Assembly: GCA_903904805.1 (NCBI GenBank)
Contig: CAIVDX010000085.1
Location: 1 to 11,000 of the forward strand
Direction of reading: 5' to 3'
Origin: an uncultured Rhodospirillales bacterium
GTDB taxonomy: Bacteria; Pseudomonadota; Alphaproteobacteria; Acetobacterales; Acetobacteraceae
Length of the DNA: 11,000 bases
Under the pieces are notes generated by a model that was not told where the DNA came from, did not search any database, and saw only the letters and a program-made list of their open reading frames with translations. Below are positions 6,827 through 11,000 of this stretch, piece by piece. The position numbers were made by a program, and so were the translations under genes. Every line of letters starts with the position of its first letter. The stretch's first letter is position 1.

Positions 6827-8056
6827 ATGACCACGTCATTGCGTATTCCCCGCCGGTCTCTGCTCGCTGGTGCGGCTGCCACACCTTTGGTGGTGAGCGG
6901 CGCGCGCGCCCAGGCCAAGCCGATCAAGATCGGCGTGCTCACTGATATGTCCGGCCCCTATCGCGATTTCGGCGGGCTGACATCGGAGGCCGCCGCCAAG
7001 CTCGCTGCCGGTGAGTTCGCCGGCAAGGGATTCACCGTCGAGGTGATCGCCGCCGACCATCAGAACAAGGCCGATCTCGGCGCGCAGATCGCGCGGCAAT
7101 GGTTTGATCGCGATGGCGTCGATGTGATTGTCGACACACCGAATTCCGGCGTGGCCCTCGCCGTCTCCGCGGTGGCGAAGGAAAAGAACAAGATCTTCCT
7201 CGCCTGCGGGCCGGCCACCACCGACCTCACCGGCGCGCAATGCACCGCGAACACGCTGCACTGGTCCTACGACACCTACATGCTGGCCCGCTCCACCGGT
7301 GGTGCGACGGTGAGGGTGGGGGGTGACAGCTGGTATTTCCTCACCGCCGACTACGCCTTCGGCCAGCAGCTGCAGAAGGACACCACGAATTTCGTCACCA
7401 GGAACGGCGGCAAGGTGCTCGGTGCCAGCCCCTATCCGTTCCCGGGCACCACCGACTTCTCCTCCTTCCTGGTGACCGCCGCATCGTCGGGCGCGAAGGT
7501 GCTCGGCCTCGCGAATGCCGGCACCGACACCACCAACTCGATCAAGCAGGCGGTGGAATTCGGACTGACCCGTAAGATGCAAATCGCCGCGCTGCTGATG
7601 GTGATCAACGATGTTCACGCCATCGGGCAGGACGCCGCGCATGGCCTGCGCCTGACCGAAAGCTTCTACTGGGACCTGAATGACAGCACCCGCGCCTGGA
7701 CCAAGCGCATCGTGGCGCTGACGCCGAAGAACTACCCGAACATGTGCCATGCCGGCGTGTATTCCTCGGTGCTGCATTATCTCAAGGCCGTCTCGGTGCT
7801 CGGGGCCGCTGCCGCGCAGGCGTCGGGTGCCGACACGGTGGCGAAGATGAAGGCCACACCGACCGAGGATGATTGCTTCGGCAAGGGCAGCATCCGCGCC
7901 GACGGCCGCACTTTGTTCCCCGCCTATCTGTTCGAGGTGAAGAAGCCCTCCGAGAGCAAGGGCGAGTGGGATCTCTACAAGCTGCAGGCGACCACCCCGG
8001 CGGATGAGGCCTGGCGCCCGCTGTCGGACAATGCCTGCGCTCTGGTGAAGGCGTAA
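6827..8056 (+). CDS. ABC transporter periplasmic substrate-binding protein (Peripla_BP_6, LivK-like)
   Basis: Periplasmic ligand receptor (409 aa) delivering substrate to LivH/LivM. AGGAG at 6814-6818 lies 8 nt before the ATG. The N-terminus PRRSLLAG followed by an Ala-rich mildly hydrophobic stretch and ARA|Q (cleavage after about residue 28) looks like a Tat signal, although Sec export is possible. The mature protein starts KPIKIGVLTDMSGPYRDFGG, the standard type I binding-fold opening of this family, and continues with DGVDVIVDTPNSGVAL and TTDLTGAQC. The stretch HWSYDTYMLA and WYFLTADYAFGQ are typical of a proteobacterial subgroup annotated as branched-chain amino acid or unspecified ABC substrate-binding proteins. 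Related proteins elsewhere bind amino acids, aromatic acids or other small molecules, so I do not assign a ligand. Five cysteines are scattered through the mature protein, including C127 and C139. It sits mid-operon, after both ATPases. Confidence 0.93.
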   Translation: MTTSLRIPRRSLLAGAAATPLVVSGARAQAKPIKIGVLTDMSGPYRDFGGLTSEAAAKLAAGEFAGKGFTVEVIAADHQNKADLGAQIARQWFDRDGVDVIVDTPNSGVALAVSAVAKEKNKIFLACGPATTDLTGAQCTANTLHWSYDTYMLARSTGGATVRVGGDSWYFLTADYAFGQQLQKDTTNFVTRNGGKVLGASPYPFPGTTDFSSFLVTAASSGAKVLGLANAGTDTTNSIKQAVEFGLTRKMQIAALLMVINDVHAIGQDAAHGLRLTESFYWDLNDSTRAWTKRIVALTPKNYPNMCHAGVYSSVLHYLKAVSVLGAAAAQASGADTVAKMKATPTEDDCFGKGSIRADGRTLFPAYLFEVKKPSESKGEWDLYKLQATTPADEAWRPLSDNACALVKA

Positions 8057-8064
8057 ACTCCGAC

Positions 8065-8949
8065 ATGTTCATGATATTCGGCATTCCCGGACCGCTGCTG
8101 TTCGGCCAGCTCCTGCTCGGGCTGATCAACGGGGCGTTCTACGCGCTGCTCTCCCTGGGCCTCGCGGTGATCTTCGGATTGCTGAATATCGTGAATTTCG
8201 CTCACGGCGCGCTGTTCATGATGGGCGCGTTCTGTGCCTGGATGCTGCTGGAGTATCTGGGCATCGGCTATTGGTGGTCGCTGCTGCTCGCACCCATCAT
8301 CATCGGCGCTTTCGGCATCGTTTTGGAAAAGGTGTTGATCAGCCGGCTCTACAAGCTCGATCATCTCTACGGCCTGTTGCTGACCTTTGGCCTGGCGATG
8401 GTCATCGAGGGGCTGTTCCGCAACCAGTACGGCAGCTCCGGCCTGCCCTACCGCATCCCGCCCTCGTTGCAGGGGGCGACCGATCTGGGCTTCATGTTCA
8501 TGCCGAATTATCGTGGCTGGGTCGTGGTGGCCGCCGCGATCGTGTGTTTCGTGACCTGGGCGGTGATCGAGCGCACGCGGCTGGGCGCGATGCTGCGCGC
8601 GGCCACCGAAAATGCTCCGTTGGTACAGAGCTTCGGAGTGAATGTGCCGCGCATGGTCACGCTCACCTACGGTGCGGGCGTGGGGCTGGCCGCCTTCGCC
8701 GGTGTGCTCGCCGCGCCGATCTATTCGGTGAATCCGAACATGGGCTCGAACTTCATCATCGTTGTGTTCGCGGTGGTGGTGATCGGCGGCATGGGCTCGA
8801 TCCTGGGGTCAATCCTCACCGGCTTCGGGCTCGGCATCGTCGAGGGGCTGACCAAGGTGTTCTATCCGCAGGCCTCCTCCACGGTGATCTTCGTTGTGAT
8901 GGCGATCGTGCTGCTGCTGCGCCCCAACGGCCTGTTCGGGCGGGTCTAG
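8065..8949 (+). CDS. livH: HAAT-family ABC transporter permease LivH
   Basis: Inner-membrane permease (294 aa) forming the translocation path with LivM. The sequence is dominated by hydrophobic segments, roughly eight membrane spans. The conserved opening is GLINGAFYALLSLGLAVIFG followed by NFAHGALFMMGAF. The cytoplasmic coupling loop is recognisable at RTRLGAMLRAATENAPLVQSFGVN, and a second family stretch is IVVFAVVVIGGMGSILGS. It ends LLLRPNGLFGRV, as LivH proteins normally do. The length is standard. The ATG lies 8 bp after the stop of the binding-protein gene with only a weak upstream purine run, so it may be translated by coupling; ATG 8071 (M3) is an alternative start of little consequence. 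Confidence 0.95.
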   Translation: MFMIFGIPGPLLFGQLLLGLINGAFYALLSLGLAVIFGLLNIVNFAHGALFMMGAFCAWMLLEYLGIGYWWSLLLAPIIIGAFGIVLEKVLISRLYKLDHLYGLLLTFGLAMVIEGLFRNQYGSSGLPYRIPPSLQGATDLGFMFMPNYRGWVVVAAAIVCFVTWAVIERTRLGAMLRAATENAPLVQSFGVNVPRMVTLTYGAGVGLAAFAGVLAAPIYSVNPNMGSNFIIVVFAVVVIGGMGSILGSILTGFGLGIVEGLTKVFYPQASSTVIFVVMAIVLLLRPNGLFGRV

Positions 8950-8952
8950 ATC

Positions 8953-9885
8953 ATGCTCGGATTTTCCCGCCCGCAGGCCGCCGGCTTTGTGCTCATGCTT
9001 GTCGCGATCGCGGTGAGCCCATTCATTCTCTATCCCGTGTTCCTGATGAAGGTGCTGTGCGTCGCGTTGTTCGCCTGCGCCTTCAATCTTCTGATCGGCT
9101 ATGTCGGCCTGATGAGCTTCGGCCATGCGGCGTTCTACGGCATGGGCGGCTATCTCACCGCGCATGCGGCGAAGGAATGGGGGGTCACGCCGGAGCTTGC
9201 CATTCTCTGCGGTGGCCTGGTTGGCGCGTTGCAGGGGTTGCTGTTTAGCTGGCTGGCAATCCGCCGCCAGGGTCTGTATTTCGCGATGATCACGCTGGCT
9301 CTCGCGCAGATGGTATATTTCTTCTGCCTTGAGGCGCCCTTCACCGGCGGCGAGAACGGCATCCAGCAGGTGCCGCGCGGCAATCTGTTCGGGCTGATCT
9401 CGCTCGGGCCGGACATGAACATGTACTGGACCGTCGCGGGCATCTTCATCATCGGTTTTCTGTTGCTGCACCGCGTGGTCTATTCGCCCTTCGGCCAGGT
9501 GCTGAAGGCGATCCGCGAAAACGAGCCGCGCGCCACATCGCTGGGGTATCGCACTGACGACTATAAGCAGATCGCATTCATCCTGTCCGCCACGCTGGCC
9601 GGTGTGGCCGGCGGCACCAAGGCGCTGGTGTTCGGCATCGCCACACTGACGGATGTGAATTTCACCACCTCGGGCGATGTGGTGCTGATCACCCTGGTCG
9701 GCGGTCTGGGCACCATCTTCGGCCCGGTGATCGGTGCACTGATCGTGGTGTCGATGGAGAACTACCTCGCCCAGTTCGGCTCCTGGGTGACCGTCACACA
9801 GGGGGCGATCTTCGTGGTCTGCGTGCTGCTGTTCCGCCGCGGCGTGATCGGCGAACTGGGCGGCTGGTTGAAACTCTCGCTGTAA
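8953..9885 (+). CDS. livM: HAAT-family ABC transporter permease LivM
   Basis: Second inner-membrane permease (310 aa) of the importer. Family motifs: NLLIGYVGLMSFGHAAFYGMGGYLTA in the first third (read in two parts around residues 45-70), RRQGLYFAMITLALAQM, and the coupling loop SPFGQVLKAIRENEPRA..LGYRT. These are followed by LAGVAGGTKAL and ITLVGGLGTIFGPVIGAL near the end. E. coli LivM is longer because of an N-terminal extension; about 300-330 aa is common elsewhere. The ATG is 3 bp downstream of the livH stop, with GGGCGGG a little upstream, so the two permeases are coupled. It is the last gene of the operon; the next gene is convergent and its stop lies 10 bp away. I see no clear intrinsic terminator in that gap. 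Confidence 0.95.
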   Translation: MLGFSRPQAAGFVLMLVAIAVSPFILYPVFLMKVLCVALFACAFNLLIGYVGLMSFGHAAFYGMGGYLTAHAAKEWGVTPELAILCGGLVGALQGLLFSWLAIRRQGLYFAMITLALAQMVYFFCLEAPFTGGENGIQQVPRGNLFGLISLGPDMNMYWTVAGIFIIGFLLLHRVVYSPFGQVLKAIRENEPRATSLGYRTDDYKQIAFILSATLAGVAGGTKALVFGIATLTDVNFTTSGDVVLITLVGGLGTIFGPVIGALIVVSMENYLAQFGSWVTVTQGAIFVVCVLLFRRGVIGELGGWLKLSL

Positions 9886-9895
9886 CGGCGCGGCC

Positions 9896-10819
9896 TCAGG
9901 TCTTCGTCGAGGTCATTGGTCCGCCGCCGAGCAGTCCGGCAAGCGCCGCGCGCGCGAACTGGCGCAGGCTGGCCGAAGAGGCGATGCCCAGCATCGTCAG
10001 CATCCGTCTCGCATGGGCAAGTGCAGCCGGCCCACGCCGCGCTGCATAGAACAGCACGCTTGGCGCCGTCTCCGCGTCGAGCAGCGCGCGCGCCATCGCC
10101 GACCGTGCCTCGCGCCAGGCGAGGTGCGAGTGATCGTTCAGCGCCAGATGATGGGCCCCGCAGCTGCTCGCAAGCGCGATCAGGCTGGTCTCGGTGAACA
10201 GGCTGACATGGCCATTCCGCGGCGCGATGTACCACCAGTCTGGTGTCACTGCGCGGGGCTGTAGCGTGGTGGTGAACAGAATCGCGCCCTGCTCGGCCAA
10301 CAGTTCGAGCATCGCGCTGAGAGTGCCACGTGGATCGCGGCTGTGCTCCATCACCTCGAAGGCGGTTACCAGATCAAACTGGCTGGAGGGTATTGTGGCG
10401 TCGCTGAAATAGGGATCGTAGCAAGTGATGTCGAAGCCGCGCTCGCGCATCAGCGTGGCGAACAGCCCGTTGCCGCCGCCGTAGTCGAGCCCCCTGGGGT
10501 GCACGGACACCGCCTGTAAATTCTCGGCAATGCGCCCGGAGAGGAAGCGGGGACGAGCTTCTAGTAGGTCGGGATCGACCCGAACATAATCTGCATTATA
10601 GATTATCACCGCCATCTCGGCATCCGAAAGTGCATTGAGGTCGGTGGTGAATATAAAGCCACAGCCGATGCAGCGCAGGTAGCACAGCGTTTTCCCGCTG
10701 GGGGGAAACACAGGGCGCACGCCGTCCTCGCAGCTGCGGTTGCTGTCCAGGCGGGCGAACTGTTTCACTTTGCCCCCGCAACATTGGCACCAGGTGAGGG
10801 CGGATTGGGGCGCTGTCAT
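9896..10819 (-). CDS. Class I SAM-dependent methyltransferase with N-terminal zinc-ribbon-like cysteine cluster
   Basis: Probable cytoplasmic methyltransferase (307 aa), acceptor unknown. ATG 10819 is chosen over the longer frame start at 10906 because GGAG lies 6 nt upstream and the protein then begins shortly before its cysteine cluster. Residues 11-53 hold CQCC (C11, C13, C14) and CIGC (C50, C53), with C30 and C46 between, resembling a zinc ribbon as found in front of some sugar and natural-product methyltransferases. The Rossmann domain follows: SAM motif I LDYGGGNG at 111-118, acidic D135 after strand 2 (CYDPY), and DLVTAFEVMEH at 149-159, which is typical of Methyltransf_23/UbiG-like enzymes. 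WWYIAPRNGHVSLFT near 195-209 looks like a conserved family motif. The C-terminal Ala/Arg-rich helices have no assigned role. It is convergent with the ABC operon and not obviously linked to it. Confidence 0.85.
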   Translation of the reverse strand: MTAPQSALTWCQCCGGKVKQFARLDSNRSCEDGVRPVFPPSGKTLCYLRCIGCGFIFTTDLNALSDAEMAVIIYNADYVRVDPDLLEARPRFLSGRIAENLQAVSVHPRGLDYGGGNGLFATLMRERGFDITCYDPYFSDATIPSSQFDLVTAFEVMEHSRDPRGTLSAMLELLAEQGAILFTTTLQPRAVTPDWWYIAPRNGHVSLFTETSLIALASSCGAHHLALNDHSHLAWREARSAMARALLDAETAPSVLFYAARRGPAALAHARRMLTMLGIASSASLRQFARAALAGLLGGGPMTSTKT

Positions 10820-11000
10820 GAGATGCTCCAGGAAGAATGGCCACCAAGACTGGTTCGATCGAGCATCGACACCCTGGCAGCGGCATTTGCGCCTGACAAG
10901 TCTCACGCAGCGGACGCGGCGGGCCGGCTGGCCGCCTGTGCGAGCAGTTCAATCTGGCGCTATACTCCGCCTCGCCAGGATGATGCCCGGGAGGTAGCCA
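10820..11000. other. Right-edge intergenic region with possible plus-strand promoter and ribosome-binding site
   Basis: No credible gene in these 181 bp. On the plus strand TATACT at 10961-10966 is a good -10 match and GGGAGGT at about 10990-10996 would suit a start codon just past the window edge, suggesting a divergently read neighbour of the methyltransferase. No good -35 is visible at 16-18 bp. On the minus strand TTGTCA near 10896-10901 could be a -35 element for the methyltransferase, but its -10 partner is poor. Confidence 0.3.
10826..10829 (-). promoter_or_regulatory. Ribosome-binding site supporting the methyltransferase start
   Basis: Minus-strand GGAG lies 6 nt before ATG 10819. 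The upstream in-frame ATG at 10906 would add 29 residues ending in WWPFFLEHL with no family resemblance that I can see, so the inner ATG is preferred. Confidence 0.55.

Noticed and set aside
5250..7777. Long minus-strand open frames (302, 333 and 313 aa) opposite livG, livF and the binding-protein gene
   Set aside because: All are mirror frames of genes with intact ABC motifs; compositions are His/Arg/Gly-rich and contain no recognisable domain.
9883..9960. Possible bidirectional terminator between livM and the methyltransferase
   Set aside because: Only short 4-5 bp complementary stretches were found, with no T-run on either strand.
10845..10870. GGTTCGATC resembling a tRNA T-loop
   Set aside because: Flanking bases do not pair as a T-stem, and no acceptor stem, anticodon arm or D-loop fits around it.

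Overview
The window is GC-rich and almost fully coding, with strong G/C preference at third codon positions, several GTG starts and tightly packed operons. Together with the families present this suggests an alphaproteobacterium, possibly Acetobacteraceae/Rhodospirillales. That placement is an inference from codon style and protein resemblance, since no rRNA or marker gene is present.

Left half, minus strand (5032 down to 1): a three-gene tripartite efflux operon read right to left. It encodes a NodT-type outer-membrane channel lipoprotein, a MdtA-like periplasmic adaptor, and an MdtB/MdtC-like RND proton-antiport permease that runs off the left edge. The genes abut (TAG|ATG) or overlap (GTGA), so they are almost certainly co-transcribed and build one envelope-spanning drug/solute exporter.

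Middle (5033-5282): a 250-bp divergent intergenic region with no credible gene. It holds three perfect inverted repeats that are the best candidate operators for the efflux operon, the ABC operon, or both.

Right half, plus strand (5283-9885): a complete HAAT/LIV-type ABC importer operon in the order livG (ATPase), livF (ATPase), substrate-binding protein with a Tat-like signal, livH (permease), livM (permease). The substrate cannot be read from sequence; the binding protein belongs to the broad Peripla_BP_6 (LivK-like) group, whose members bind branched-chain amino acids, aromatic acids and other small molecules. LivF carries an unusual N-terminal extension built from an imperfect in-frame repeat.

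Far right, minus strand (10819-9896): a class I SAM-dependent methyltransferase with an N-terminal zinc-ribbon-like cysteine cluster, convergent with livM and separated from it by only 10 bp. The last 181 bp are non-coding and may hold the promoter and ribosome-binding site of a plus-strand gene beginning just beyond the window.

I see no mobile element, CRISPR array, tRNA or rRNA. The genes belong to known families; the points most worth checking are the dyad-rich divergent region, the LivF leader repeat, the unknown importer substrate and the methyltransferase.
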